A stretch of DNA of 51,204 nt, taken from NCBI GenBank assembly GCA_021443545.1, contig JABUTU010000005.1, forward strand, positions 1-51,204, read 5' to 3'. Positions 36,051 to 45,095 of the stretch are shown one piece after another. The position numbers were made by a program, and so were the translations under genes. Position 1 is the first letter of the stretch; each line of letters starts with the position of its first letter. The stretch is from Marinilabiliaceae bacterium. GTDB lineage: Bacteria; Bacteroidota; Bacteroidia; Bacteroidales; Marinilabiliaceae. The notes under the pieces were generated by a model, which was not told where the DNA came from, searched no databases, and saw only the letters and a list, made by a program, of their open reading frames with translations.

Positions 36051-37271
36051 TTAACCCAACATAGCTGTTGCCTTCATTATACCCTTGATAAGAGCTTCAA
36101 CATCCTCCTCCGTATTGTAAACGCCGAACGACGCCCTCACCGTTCCTGTGATACCCATTCTCTCCATAAGCGGCTGAGCGCAGTGATGCCCCGTTCGTAC
36201 AGCTATTCCCATCTTATCGAGAATCATTCCCATATCGTAATGATGAATCTTACCTACAAGAAAAGAGATGGCACCGCTTCTATATTTAGCATCCCCTATT
36301 ATACGCATCCCCTCGAGCGAGCGCATACGATGCAATGCATACTGAACTAAGGCCTGTTCGTGTGCCATGATATAATCCATATCCAGGCTCTCCATGAATC
36401 GTATCGCCTCAGCTAAGGCAATAGCTGAAACATAATCTGGAGTACCCGCCTCGAATTTGAATGGGATTACATTATACGTTGTTCCTTTGAACGAGACATG
36501 ATCTATCATCTCACCACCACCATGATAGGGCACCATCTTGTCGAGGTATTCCCTCTTACCATATAGCGCACCACTACCATTTGGCGCATACATCTTATGA
36601 CCTGAAAATGCGAGGAAATCACAATCCATTGCCTGCACATCAATGCGGACATGAGGCATGCTCTGTGCGCCATCGACCAGCACAGGCACATTATGACTAT
36701 GTGCAATCTTGATAATGCGCTCAACGTCATTGATAGTTCCCATGACATTCGAGACATGAGTAACCGCTATTAGACGCGTACGCTCACTTATCATAGGCTC
36801 AACAGACTCCATCACGAGTTCTCCGTTATCTGTAATCGGAATAACTCTGAGAGTCATTCTCTTTCGCTCGCACAACATCTGCCACGGCACGATATTGGCA
36901 TGATGCTCCATCTCAGAGACTATTATCTCATCGCCCTCCTTACAGAATGTCTCGCCAAAGGAGTAGGCAAGAAGATTGATTGCCTCTGTTGTTCCTCTGG
37001 TAAAGATTACTTCAGCATCCTCGCGAGCATTGAGATGCTCTGCTATGGTATGACGAGCCTGCTCAAAAAGATCCGTGCACTTATTACTCAGATAGTGTAC
37101 ACCCCTGTGTATATTGCTATTATAATGTTCATATATTTCCTCAATACACTGAAGCACGCAACGAGGCTTTTGCGTTGTTGCGCCGTTGTCGAGATACGTA
37201 ATATACTTTCCATATATTTTCTCTCTAAGCAATGGAAACTCGCTCCTGATATTTGCTTCTTTCGGTGTCAT
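36051..37271 (-). CDS. sufS: SufS cysteine desulfurase
   Basis: I choose the ATG at 37271, which overlaps the sufD stop in an ATGA, over an in-frame ATG ten codons upstream inside sufD. The product is then 406 residues, the E. coli SufS length. PLP binds Lys226 in FSGHKMYAPNG, the persulfide cysteine is Cys364 in RTGHHCAQPLM, and the pocket motif is TRGTTEAINLLA. It removes sulfur from cysteine for Fe-S cluster building. The 4-base overlap implies translational coupling with sufD. Confidence 0.95.
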   Translation of the reverse strand: MTPKEANIRSEFPLLREKIYGKYITYLDNGATTQKPRCVLQCIEEIYEHYNSNIHRGVHYLSNKCTDLFEQARHTIAEHLNAREDAEVIFTRGTTEAINLLAYSFGETFCKEGDEIIVSEMEHHANIVPWQMLCERKRMTLRVIPITDNGELVMESVEPMISERTRLIAVTHVSNVMGTINDVERIIKIAHSHNVPVLVDGAQSMPHVRIDVQAMDCDFLAFSGHKMYAPNGSGALYGKREYLDKMVPYHGGGEMIDHVSFKGTTYNVIPFKFEAGTPDYVSAIALAEAIRFMESLDMDYIMAHEQALVQYALHRMRSLEGMRIIGDAKYRSGAISFLVGKIHHYDMGMILDKMGIAVRTGHHCAQPLMERMGITGTVRASFGVYNTEEDVEALIKGIMKATAMLG

Positions 37272-38014
37272 ATTTCGCCAAAGAGTTGTTTTGTCAAGCA
37301 TTCACGTACATCAACAATGGGAATCTGGTTCACCACCTCTGCCGCATAAGCTGCAGTCAGAAGGCGTCGCGCCGAATCTTCATCTATTCCTCTTTGCTGC
37401 ATATAGAAAAGCTGCGACAAGTCAATCTGTCCTGTCGTTGCTCCATGTGAACATTTTACATCATCAGCATATATTTCAAGTTGTGGCTCAGCATGAACCT
37501 TAGCCTTGTCAGACAAAAGTATATTACGATTTGTCTGCTGCGCAAGTGCCTTCTGCGCGTTTGGGTTAACTATAATCTTACCCTCAAATGAGGCCTGCGA
37601 CTCTCCTCCGAGCGCGCCCTTATAGAGCTGATTCGTGGTACAATGACCAACCTGATGCGTCACGATTGTCCTGTTGGTCACCTTTTCACCTCCATCAGTC
37701 AGGTATAAACCAAGCAAACGAAGGTCTGCTCCTTCCCCAACAAGTTGAACATCCATATCATTAGTGACATTGTTACAGCCTATGGTGATTATTGAAATTG
37801 ACAAGCAGCTATTCCCTTTCTGATTAACCTCGACTCTGAGTGACTTACGAGACTTTACGTTCTCTTGCAATAAAGCCACATCAAGGTGACTACCCTCAGC
37901 CAACGACACCTCAATCACAACCTCATCTGGGGTCAGTTCGTCAAAGACCAACACCATTTGGTTCTCCTCACATGCTGAAACCTTAAGTTCTATTTTCTGA
38001 CTTCTTATCTCCAA
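37268..38014 (-). CDS. sufD: SufD, short form
   Basis: This 248-residue protein matches only the beta-helix core and C-terminal helices of SufD: DVALLQENVKSRKSLRVEV, then YKGALGGESQASFEGKI, then DDVKCSHGATTGQIDLSQLFY with His190, the counterpart of the SufD interface histidine (His360 of E. coli). The usual N-terminal helical part of about 150-200 residues is absent. The only start available is TTG at 38014 (or ATT two codons further upstream); an in-frame TAA stands six codons before it, and sufC ends only 20 bases upstream. With SufB and SufC it forms the scaffold for Fe-S assembly. The reduction is real in the sequence; whether it works is inferred from the intact core. Confidence 0.85.
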   Translation of the reverse strand: MEIRSQKIELKVSACEENQMVLVFDELTPDEVVIEVSLAEGSHLDVALLQENVKSRKSLRVEVNQKGNSCLSISIITIGCNNVTNDMDVQLVGEGADLRLLGLYLTDGGEKVTNRTIVTHQVGHCTTNQLYKGALGGESQASFEGKIIVNPNAQKALAQQTNRNILLSDKAKVHAEPQLEIYADDVKCSHGATTGQIDLSQLFYMQQRGIDEDSARRLLTAAYAAEVVNQIPIVDVRECLTKQLFGEI

Positions 38015-38034
38015 TGTTGTAATGCTTTAGAGAA

Positions 38035-38787
38035 TCAATCTGGGAATTTTTCCTTAATCCAGTCGTAACCCTTCTCCTCAAGTTCGAGGGCCAGTTCCTT
38101 CGTCCCTGTCATGACTATACGTCCATGATACAAAATGTGAATATAATCTGGCACTATATAGTCCAATAGACGCTGATAATGGGTAATGACAATCGTCGCG
38201 TTATTTTCGTTCTTGAGCTTTGTCACCCCTTGAGCTACAATGCGGAGTGCATCAATATCAAGACCCGAATCCGTCTCATCAAGAATCCTCAGCGTAGGCT
38301 CCAACATCGCCATCTGGAATATTTCGTTTTTCTTTTTCTCGCCACCAGAGAAACCCTCATTAACAGAGCGGTTTGTGAGATTTGAATCAATCTCTACCAC
38401 CTTCTTCTTCTCTTTCATTATCTTCAGGAACTCTCCTGCAGTGAGAGGTTCAAGTCCCTGATACTTACGCTTAGCGTTTACTGCAGTTTTAAGAAAGTTT
38501 GACATCGAAACACCAGGAATCTCCACTGGATATTGAAAAGAGAGAAATAGTCCCTCGTTGGCACGGTCTTCAGGCTTCATCGATAACAAATCCTTTCCAT
38601 TAAAGGTCGCACTGCCACCCGTCACGGTATAAGCTGGATTGCCCGCCAAAACCGACGAGAGTGTCGATTTACCTGAGCCATTAGGACCCATAATCGCGTG
38701 GGTCTCACCTGGTTTGACATGGAGGTTTATACCTCTCAATATCTCTTTGCCATCAACAGTGGCATGTAAATCCTTGATATCTAACAT
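38035..38787 (-). CDS. sufC: SufC ATPase
   Basis: The 250 residues form an ABC-type ATPase: Walker A GPNGSGKS (34-41), Q-loop FLSFQYPVEIPG, signature FSGGEKKKNE and Walker B/D-loop LRILDETDSGLDID, with the SufC-type KKKNE variation. It binds SufB and SufD and uses ATP to reshape the scaffold during cluster assembly in the cytoplasm. It follows sufB by 24 bases and precedes sufD by 20 bases. Confidence 0.96.
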   Translation of the reverse strand: MLDIKDLHATVDGKEILRGINLHVKPGETHAIMGPNGSGKSTLSSVLAGNPAYTVTGGSATFNGKDLLSMKPEDRANEGLFLSFQYPVEIPGVSMSNFLKTAVNAKRKYQGLEPLTAGEFLKIMKEKKKVVEIDSNLTNRSVNEGFSGGEKKKNEIFQMAMLEPTLRILDETDSGLDIDALRIVAQGVTKLKNENNATIVITHYQRLLDYIVPDYIHILYHGRIVMTGTKELALELEEKGYDWIKEKFPD

Positions 38788-38811
38788 CTCAATATACTTT
38801 CATCATTAATA

Positions 38812-40233
38812 TCAGCCAACCGACCCCTCAAGAGAAATCTGCAAAAGTCGTTGAGCTTCAACGGCGAACTCCATAGGCAACTTACTAAGCACATCCTTAG
38901 CATAGCCATTTACTATCAGTCCTATTGAATCCTCCTCAGAGATACCGCGCTGCATGCAATAGAACAATTGCTCCTCCGAAATCTTACTTGTCGTTGCCTC
39001 ATGCTCAAACTGCGCTGTCGGATTCTGTATGTCTGAATAAGGGAAGGTGTGAGCTCCACACTTATCGCCCAACAACAGTGAGTCACACACTGAATAGTTA
39101 CGCGCCCTATTGGCACTTGGTGTCATGCGCACGAGACCTCTGTAGCTGTTCTGACTTTGGCCAGCTGAAATGCCTTTACTGATAATTGTAGAACGTGTAT
39201 CAGCCCCAATATGAATCATCTTTGTTCCAGTATCCGCCTGTTGATGATTGTTGGTCACTGCAACCGAATAGAACTCACCTACGCTACGATTACCCTTTAG
39301 GACACATGAGGGATATTTCCATGTTATTGCAGAACCTGTCTCCACTTGCGTCCACGATACTTTTGAGTCATCGCCTTTACAAAGCGCTCGCTTCGTCACA
39401 AAGTTATATATACCACCCTTGCCATCCTTATCGCCAGGATACCAGTTCTGAACAGTCGAATACTTCACCTCTGCCCTGTCCATAACGACAATCTCCACGA
39501 TGGCAGCATGAAGCTGATTCTCATCTCGTTGTGGCGCTGTACACCCTTCAAGATATGAGACATACGAATCGTCGTCAGCCACAATGAGGGTTCGCTCAAA
39601 CTGTCCTGTCTTTGCTGCATTGATTCGGAAATATGTCGATAGCTCCATCGGACATTTGACACCCTTGGGAATATAAACAAACGAGCCGTCTGAAAAGACC
39701 GCCGAATTAAGAGCTGCGTAGAAGTTATCAGCATACGAGACAACAGAACCAAGATACTGACGAACCAAATCAGCATGCTCACGAAGTGCCTCACTTATCG
39801 AGCAGAATATAATGCCCTTCTCGGCGAGAGTCTTTCTGAAGGTTGTCTTAACCGATGTAGAGTCTAAGACTGCATCAACAGCGACATTCGACAGAGCCTT
39901 TTGCTCATCAAGAGGTATACCAAGCTTCTCAAATGTTTTTCGGATTTCAGGGTCCACCTCATCCATACTCTGCAACTTCGGCTTATTAACTGGTGCTGCA
40001 TAGTAGGTGATATCTTGAAAATCTATATCTGGTATATTCAGATGTGCCCAAGTCGGTTGCTTCAGAGTCTTCCAATGACTAAACGCTTTCAGACGAAAGT
40101 CAAGCATAAAGTCTGGCTCCCCCTTCTTCTCCCATATACGACGAACAACATCTTCGGTCAACCCTTTGGGGAATGTCTCCGTCTCAATGTCGGAAGAAAA
40201 ACCATACTTATATTCGCTGTTGTCAAATTGCAT
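38812..40233 (-). CDS. sufB: SufB Fe-S scaffold protein
   Basis: The 473 residues cover the full SufB. The N-terminal helical part includes [15 protein letters not shown], the beta-helix core carries [15 protein letters not shown] (Cys231, the likely counterpart of the sulfur-entry cysteine of E. coli SufB), and [19 protein letters not shown] holds Cys383 and Cys392 near the SufD interface. The C terminus ends in [11 protein letters not shown], as usual. It builds the nascent Fe-S cluster together with SufC and SufD. It is the first gene of the operon sufB-C-D-S-E-SufT. Confidence 0.96.
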   Translation of the reverse strand: MQFDNSEYKYGFSSDIETETFPKGLTEDVVRRIWEKKGEPDFMLDFRLKAFSHWKTLKQPTWAHLNIPDIDFQDITYYAAPVNKPKLQSMDEVDPEIRKTFEKLGIPLDEQKALSNVAVDAVLDSTSVKTTFRKTLAEKGIIFCSISEALREHADLVRQYLGSVVSYADNFYAALNSAVFSDGSFVYIPKGVKCPMELSTYFRINAAKTGQFERTLIVADDDSYVSYLEGCTAPQRDENQLHAAIVEIVVMDRAEVKYSTVQNWYPGDKDGKGGIYNFVTKRALCKGDDSKVSWTQVETGSAITWKYPSCVLKGNRSVGEFYSVAVTNNHQQADTGTKMIHIGADTRSTIISKGISAGQSQNSYRGLVRMTPSANRARNYSVCDSLLLGDKCGAHTFPYSDIQNPTAQFEHEATTSKISEEQLFYCMQRGISEEDSIGLIVNGYAKDVLSKLPMEFAVEAQRLLQISLEGSVG

Positions 40234-40255
40234 TTTCCACCACTAATAGGATTGG

Positions 40256-40285
40256 CAAAAGTACTAATTATTTGATAGTGGGCAA
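40256..40285 (-). promoter_or_regulatory. promoter of the suf operon
   Basis: On the minus strand TTG (40283-40285), 19 bases, then TACTTTTG (40256-40263), 23 bases before the sufB start. I see no clear IscR-like or Fur-like operator. Confidence 0.65.
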
Positions 40286-40374
40286 AATATTTAACTTCTA
40301 TTATCGAAGCATACAGATATGCTTTCATCGCTAATTAAGTCTACAAACATTCTTCATAACAAATTAGAAAAATA

Positions 40375-40405
40375 TTGGACTTTTAACATATTGTAACTAA
40401 CTTCG
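40375..40405 (+). promoter_or_regulatory. promoter of the leucine-rich-repeat gene
   Basis: TTG (40375-40377), 20 bases, then TAACTTCG (40398-40405), one base off TAnnTTTG. The implied transcript start lies about 50 bases before the ATG at 40466. Confidence 0.45.
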
Positions 40406-40465
40406 CAACATACTAATAACTTGCTATGACATGCATTTGTTATATGCTTTTTAAGATTATTTTAT

Positions 40466-40493
40466 ATGAAAAAAAAAATCATCATTTCGATTA
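40466..40493 (+). other. out-of-frame start and A10 tract before the LRR gene
   Basis: An ATG at 40466 is followed directly by ten A (40469-40478). In the present sequence this frame does not join the LRR frame. With nine A it would read MKKKSSFRLLRTVMTLAF, a perfect lysine-start signal peptide running into the gene. This marks a slippage or phase-switch site, or a sequencing error in the homopolymer. Confidence 0.6.
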
Positions 40494-42725
40494 TTGCGCA
40501 CAGTCATGACTTTGGCATTTTTGTTCGCAGCCTCGCTCTTGTGTGCAGGGTCCAGAGTTGAAATCAACTCTACAAACTTCCCCGATAAGAATTTCCGTGC
40601 GTGGTTGAATGCACAGGAATTTGCAACAGATGGTGTTATTGAAGATATCACGACAATAACAGAACTTCAATGTGGCAGTCAAAACATTAGAGACGTTACG
40701 GGTATTGAATTGTTCACTAATCTTAAGGTTTTGAATTGTGGTGACAATCAACTTACCAAACTGACTATTAACAATCATGCTACCTTGGAGCTTGTTATGT
40801 GCAATGATAATCCACTCACTACTATAAATGTAAGTAATAATCCCGCATTACTGACAGTATTGTGCACAGGAACCAAACTTCTGGCTGCCAACCTTGATAA
40901 TAATCCAAATCTTGGAGTATTCATTTATACACCTTCTGAGCCTCTCAAAGCAAAGCAAGTTGTTTTGAGCAGATATGGAATTATCGAGAGCCGCATATCA
41001 AATCTTCAGGGTGCAACAATCGCTGATGGAGTAATGACATTGATAGGCGATAAAGCAACTTACGATTACAAGACATACGGTGACAATACAGAATCTTTCG
41101 AGATTGTTTATGGACTAGCTGGTGTTGAAATCAACTCGGTAAATTTCCCAGATGAACGTTTCCGCATTTTTTTGAACGAATCAGATTTCTCCACAGATGG
41201 GAGAATTGATGACATTGATTTAATAACCAGCATTGATTGCAGCCACAATAACATTACAGACCTTACTGGCATCGAATTGTTTACAGGACTTGAAAGTTTA
41301 ATATGCAATAATAATCTACTTACCGAATTAAACCTCAAAGATAACGAAGCTTTAAGTTATTTAAATTGCGACTTCAACCAACTCATCGCATTAGACCTAT
41401 ATAACAACCTTGAATTGAGCACGTTATCCTGTCAGAACAATTCTCGCACCATCTCCGAACCTGGAGAGATCAGTACGCTTGACTTGGATGTATCTAAATG
41501 CTCCAATATCGAAGGTGGCAGTGTCAGCTCTGAACACAAATGTCTCGTATTCGATCAAGGAAGTACCCAAATTTTATACACATACAAATGCGACGACAAG
41601 CACTTAACTGCTTTCAATATCTATCTAAAGAAAGATATTGAAATCTCCGAGACAAATTTCCCAGATCCTACATTGCGATACGCCGTGAAATCAAAATTTG
41701 ACTCAGACGACGACAATTTCTTTGATATGTATCAAGCCAAAGAATTGTGCATCTATAACGGCGGGGAAATCAAAGATTTCAAAGGCCTTGAATTACTCGA
41801 AGAACTCGAAATTTTCGTCGCTCAAAACTGTGTGTTCTCCAAAATAGATTTCTCAAACAACCCAATGTTGAAGACGGTGGATATTAACAACTGCGGACTC
41901 ACCGAATTGAACATTGATAAATGTGTTAATTTGGAAACGTTGGATCTCTCTTACAACAATGTTACCAAGTTGAATCTTGAAAACAACCAGCACCTTAAGT
42001 TGCTTATCCTGTACAATAATCATCTCCTCAGCATAGACCTGCATAACAACAATGAATTGCTTAACCTAAATTTGGGCTCTCAAACAAGCGAGAATGTTTT
42101 CCCAATGACTCTTGCTGATTTTGGTATTGATGCATTAAAGATTACTAATCTTACTGGGGGAAAATTGTCTGACGATAAGACTCAATTGTTGTTAAACGAT
42201 GGCTCTACGACAGTAGAATATCAATATGAAAGCGGATACGGAGAGGAATATATGAGTGTAGCCATTACCCAAAGTTTCAAGATTGAAACCGAATCAATTG
42301 GTAACGGTCAGATAACGCTTTCTACAAAGGCAGACGAGGACGTCATTGTTTCATTTGAGACCTTACCCTATGAAGGATATGAATGTAAATCAGTTACAAT
42401 TACCAATCTCTCGGACAATTCGGTTATCACAGCCTCAGATTCTAAATTCACAATGCCAAAAGCAGACGTGAAGATTTCGGCAATCTTTGAGGAAGTAAAA
42501 CCAACAAACATCTCAGAAATCGTCGCATCTACCAAGATTTGGTCAGATGGTTCACAGATAATAGTTGAGGGAGCGAATGGAGAATACGTCGAAGTTTATG
42601 CACTGAACGGCAAGAAACAATTCTCAGGCATTGCAACCGATGACTATTTCACTATCAATGTAAAATCTGGAGCAATCTACATCGTAAGGACTAACAACAA
42701 ATCGGAGAAGGTGCTCGTGAAGTAA
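40494..42725 (+). CDS. leucine-rich-repeat surface protein with type IX sorting-like C terminus
   Basis: The frame that can be translated now opens at TTG 40494 (ATG at 40506) and gives 743 residues. A hydrophobic signal ends near CAG (18-19). Three related modules begin at about residues 22, 211 and 382 with V/IEIxxxNFPDxxxR, and the first two continue into LRR units of the form LxCxxNxLxxLxLxxN. A beta-repeat (about 590-670, with FTMPKADVKISAIFEE) follows. The last 70 residues (VEVYALNGKKQFSG to YIVRTNNKSEKVLVK) resemble the type A sorting domain of the type IX system. It is likely a secreted adhesin-like protein. The true start is probably the ATG at 40466, one base out of frame. Confidence 0.75.
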   Translation: MRTVMTLAFLFAASLLCAGSRVEINSTNFPDKNFRAWLNAQEFATDGVIEDITTITELQCGSQNIRDVTGIELFTNLKVLNCGDNQLTKLTINNHATLELVMCNDNPLTTINVSNNPALLTVLCTGTKLLAANLDNNPNLGVFIYTPSEPLKAKQVVLSRYGIIESRISNLQGATIADGVMTLIGDKATYDYKTYGDNTESFEIVYGLAGVEINSVNFPDERFRIFLNESDFSTDGRIDDIDLITSIDCSHNNITDLTGIELFTGLESLICNNNLLTELNLKDNEALSYLNCDFNQLIALDLYNNLELSTLSCQNNSRTISEPGEISTLDLDVSKCSNIEGGSVSSEHKCLVFDQGSTQILYTYKCDDKHLTAFNIYLKKDIEISETNFPDPTLRYAVKSKFDSDDDNFFDMYQAKELCIYNGGEIKDFKGLELLEELEIFVAQNCVFSKIDFSNNPMLKTVDINNCGLTELNIDKCVNLETLDLSYNNVTKLNLENNQHLKLLILYNNHLLSIDLHNNNELLNLNLGSQTSENVFPMTLADFGIDALKITNLTGGKLSDDKTQLLLNDGSTTVEYQYESGYGEEYMSVAITQSFKIETESIGNGQITLSTKADEDVIVSFETLPYEGYECKSVTITNLSDNSVITASDSKFTMPKADVKISAIFEEVKPTNISEIVASTKIWSDGSQIIVEGANGEYVEVYALNGKKQFSGIATDDYFTINVKSGAIYIVRTNNKSEKVLVK

Positions 42726-42750
42726 GCTTACTTACAAAACAACCATAAAA

Positions 42751-42780
42751 AAGGCGTCGAAGAGATTTCTTCGACGCCTT
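42751..42780. terminator. bidirectional terminator between the LRR gene and the CxxC gene
   Basis: A perfect 13-bp stem (AAGGCGTCGAAGA with TCTTCGACGCCTT) and a 4-base loop, with AGATTTTT after it on the plus strand and TTTTTTATGG on the minus strand. It serves both convergent transcripts. Confidence 0.85.
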
Positions 42781-42894
42781 AGATTTTTGACCTATAGGTA
42801 ATCACTATCGCGAGATATAACTTTTGAGAATTGTGAAGTTTTAACTAACATTCTTTTTCTCTTGCACCGAGTGTCCTGAAGCCATATTATACAT

Positions 42895-43467
42895 TCATTT
42901 CAATACTTTCTCAACAATACTAAAATACCAATCATAAGAATCTGGGAACTCTTTATGAGGGATAAACACATTTGAAATAGTCATATCGCTATTTAGGATA
43001 AACATATAAGGAACGTTAATAGAATCTAATCCGAATGAAAAGTCTCTCGCGTCTAAAATATCAATAGCCTTTTTGTTTAGTCTTTCCGTAAGAGAAAAAT
43101 TACGCCTATTCGAGTAAGTTGCCCATACTTGAACATTTTCACAACCTACTTTATTAGCAAATTGTCCAGCATAAAACAAAAGACTGTCTACACATGATTG
43201 GCAATTCAATTCAGAATAACGAACTATCAATTTATTTCCACTCCCCGCAACATCTTAAACACTTAGGATATCTCCATTTGCATTTCGAAGTGTTGTGCTA
43301 TAATCAATTGCTCGACTTTGATCATATTCCACAATAGCCATATAATCCCGAGAAAAAAACGCAGACAATAAGTTTTGATTTTGGAATGAAAACTTTTCCG
43401 TATTGTAAATCAAAAACAACAAAACAACATTACAAATAACAAGCAATATTATTAGCAAATTTTTCAT
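42895..43467 (-). pseudogene. CxxC (thioredoxin-like) membrane protein gene, broken by an in-frame stop
   Basis: Two pieces lie in one frame: 70 codons from ATG 43467 (a membrane anchor MKNLLIILLVICNVVLLFLIY, then a linker ending NANGDILSV), a TAA at 43255-43257, then eight more codons (DVAGSGNK) and 111 codons with RYSELNCQSCVDSLLF (CxxC at positions 89 and 92 of the read-through product) and a thioredoxin-like end (VPYMFILNSDMTISNVFIPH). Read through, it would be a 190-residue anchored redox protein. A single base change explains the stop. It lies 5 bases after the propeller lipoprotein gene. Restart at an internal codon would give a soluble form without the anchor. Confidence 0.75.
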
Positions 43468-43472
43468 ATTAG

Positions 43473-44705
43473 TTACCTCTTAGGGCGCATAAAAACTAAC
43501 ACGGGATTATCTTCATGAGTAATATTCTCGGACAACTGATTTAACAACTCCTGTGATTCTGGGGTTAGATTCCAATCTTTTACACTATTGTATGTCAGAT
43601 AATTCTCTGGATACAAAAACCATACAACCCTATCATTATATAGAGTCCCAGAGTACCCTAAACTGTGATTAGCATCCCCATCAAAAGCTATCATATCAAA
43701 CGCCAATATCGCTTTTGTTCTTCGATTAAATAGTACATTCGTACAAGTCTTATGACTAATCGAGAGCAAAAGCAAATCATCAGAAGCGATATAATCCATC
43801 ATTATATTCAGTTTGCCCAAATTAAACTCTTCTTTAAACTTGTCAAAGTCGGAATAAAAACAATTCATGTCATGATTGTCTTCATAATTAAGCACAAACT
43901 CCTTCTTAATGAGATTGTCATTATCAATTGAAAATATGCTATCGGTATGCATACTACTGTACCACAGTTTTTCCCCTCCCTTTGTAAGATTATTAAATGA
44001 CAAAAAACTCAATTTATCTTCGCTATGATTCGAATAGAACCATTTCGAATCTACCTGCATAGAAGAATCACAACTCCATAAGTTATAGTCCACCAAATCG
44101 TCTATATGATAATTCTGGCAGTTACTACCTGCAAAGTAGTACTTACCAGTAGAACTTACACCCACTTGTACAGCTATGAATGGAATGCGTTTCTCCTCCA
44201 TCATATCACCATTCATATCATATACAATTATTTTATTCTGAAACTGATCGAGGATAACAACTTGATTTTCTGCAACAAATAAGTCGGTTGCTTCGCTGAA
44301 TTTTCCAGGACCATTGCCAACACATCCAAAACTATGTTTATACTTTCCACTATGGTCAAAGAGTTTGACAGACCTTGCCTTATCACGATCAAGTATTACT
44401 ATCCCCTCACTTGTAATATACAATTTATCTATGCGACCCACGACAGAACTATCAGTTGTTTCCAGTTTCACCACAGATATAGAGTCAAAGTACTCATGAA
44501 TATTTATCACGAGCATCTCCTTTCCTAAGGACGGAATAGTAACAACATCATAGTTGTCATCTCCCCTTTTCATGAGTTTGACTTTTCCTTCTCTGTATTG
44601 ACCTTCAAACATCTTTTTAGCTTTACTTTCCAACACACTGTCCTGAATCATATTGCATGAAGAAAAGCAAACAATAATCGCTATAATTGCAGTTAATAAC
44701 TTCAT
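43473..44705 (-). CDS. 6-bladed beta-propeller lipoprotein (DUF4934-like)
   Basis: From the ATG at 44705 the protein has 410 residues with a lipoprotein signal ending in CFSSC (Cys17). The body has repeated blades of NHL/6-bladed type: GRIDKLYITSEGIVILDRDK, VKLFDHSGKYKHSFGCVGNG, ATDLFVAENQVVILDQFQNK, YFAGSNCQNY. This family is frequent in Bacteroides and Prevotella beside NVEALA peptides; its function is unknown, and display at the surface or periplasm is likely. It lies between the NVEALA-like gene (72 bases) and the CxxC gene (5 bases), so the three are one transcript. Confidence 0.82.
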   Translation of the reverse strand: MKLLTAIIAIIVCFSSCNMIQDSVLESKAKKMFEGQYREGKVKLMKRGDDNYDVVTIPSLGKEMLVINIHEYFDSISVVKLETTDSSVVGRIDKLYITSEGIVILDRDKARSVKLFDHSGKYKHSFGCVGNGPGKFSEATDLFVAENQVVILDQFQNKIIVYDMNGDMMEEKRIPFIAVQVGVSSTGKYYFAGSNCQNYHIDDLVDYNLWSCDSSMQVDSKWFYSNHSEDKLSFLSFNNLTKGGEKLWYSSMHTDSIFSIDNDNLIKKEFVLNYEDNHDMNCFYSDFDKFKEEFNLGKLNIMMDYIASDDLLLLSISHKTCTNVLFNRRTKAILAFDMIAFDGDANHSLGYSGTLYNDRVVWFLYPENYLTYNSVKDWNLTPESQELLNQLSENITHEDNPVLVFMRPKR

Positions 44706-44777
44706 TGATTTTAGCAGATGCACATACAATATTGTTAAACGCCCATAATGCAGATGTCTTATTATTTACTCGCATTA

Positions 44778-45095
44778 TTAATCATGACAGAGCCACGTAT
44801 CCTGAGACATATACAAACATAATCCCCATCCGCTGACGCATCGTTTTATGACGAAAGTCTCAATAATCCCGTTACGATTACGACACTGCTCAACATAATC
44901 TTTTGTGCTCCAATTATCCCACACACTTGCTCCTTTCGTTCTATCTCTCAAATAGGTTTCATAGTCATCATAAGCTTTAGCTTCAATTTCGTCAAACATC
45001 AACAATGACACGTCAGAATTTGTACGTACGAGCACCGTGTAGACATTTACGATAGCAATGGCGACAAACACCATAATAACAAATACTTTTTTCAT
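44778..45095 (-). CDS. NVEALA-like exported cysteine peptide precursor
   Basis: The start is the ATG at 45095, giving 105 residues. A signal-like helix (MKKVFVIMVFVAIAIVNVY) is followed by a segment SLLMFDEIEAKA (30-41) that matches the pattern of the NVEALA motif in degenerate form (EIEAKA at 36-41). The mature part has four cysteines at 71, 86, 93 and 103 and ends WLCHD. NVEALA peptides are small exported proteins of unknown role found with propeller lipoproteins. The four cysteines could make two disulfides, which would fit the CxxC protein two genes downstream. No promoter of standard form is seen; a 13-A tract lies 155 bases upstream. Confidence 0.65.
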   Translation of the reverse strand: MKKVFVIMVFVAIAIVNVYTVLVRTNSDVSLLMFDEIEAKAYDDYETYLRDRTKGASVWDNWSTKDYVEQCRNRNGIIETFVIKRCVSGWGLCLYMSQDTWLCHD

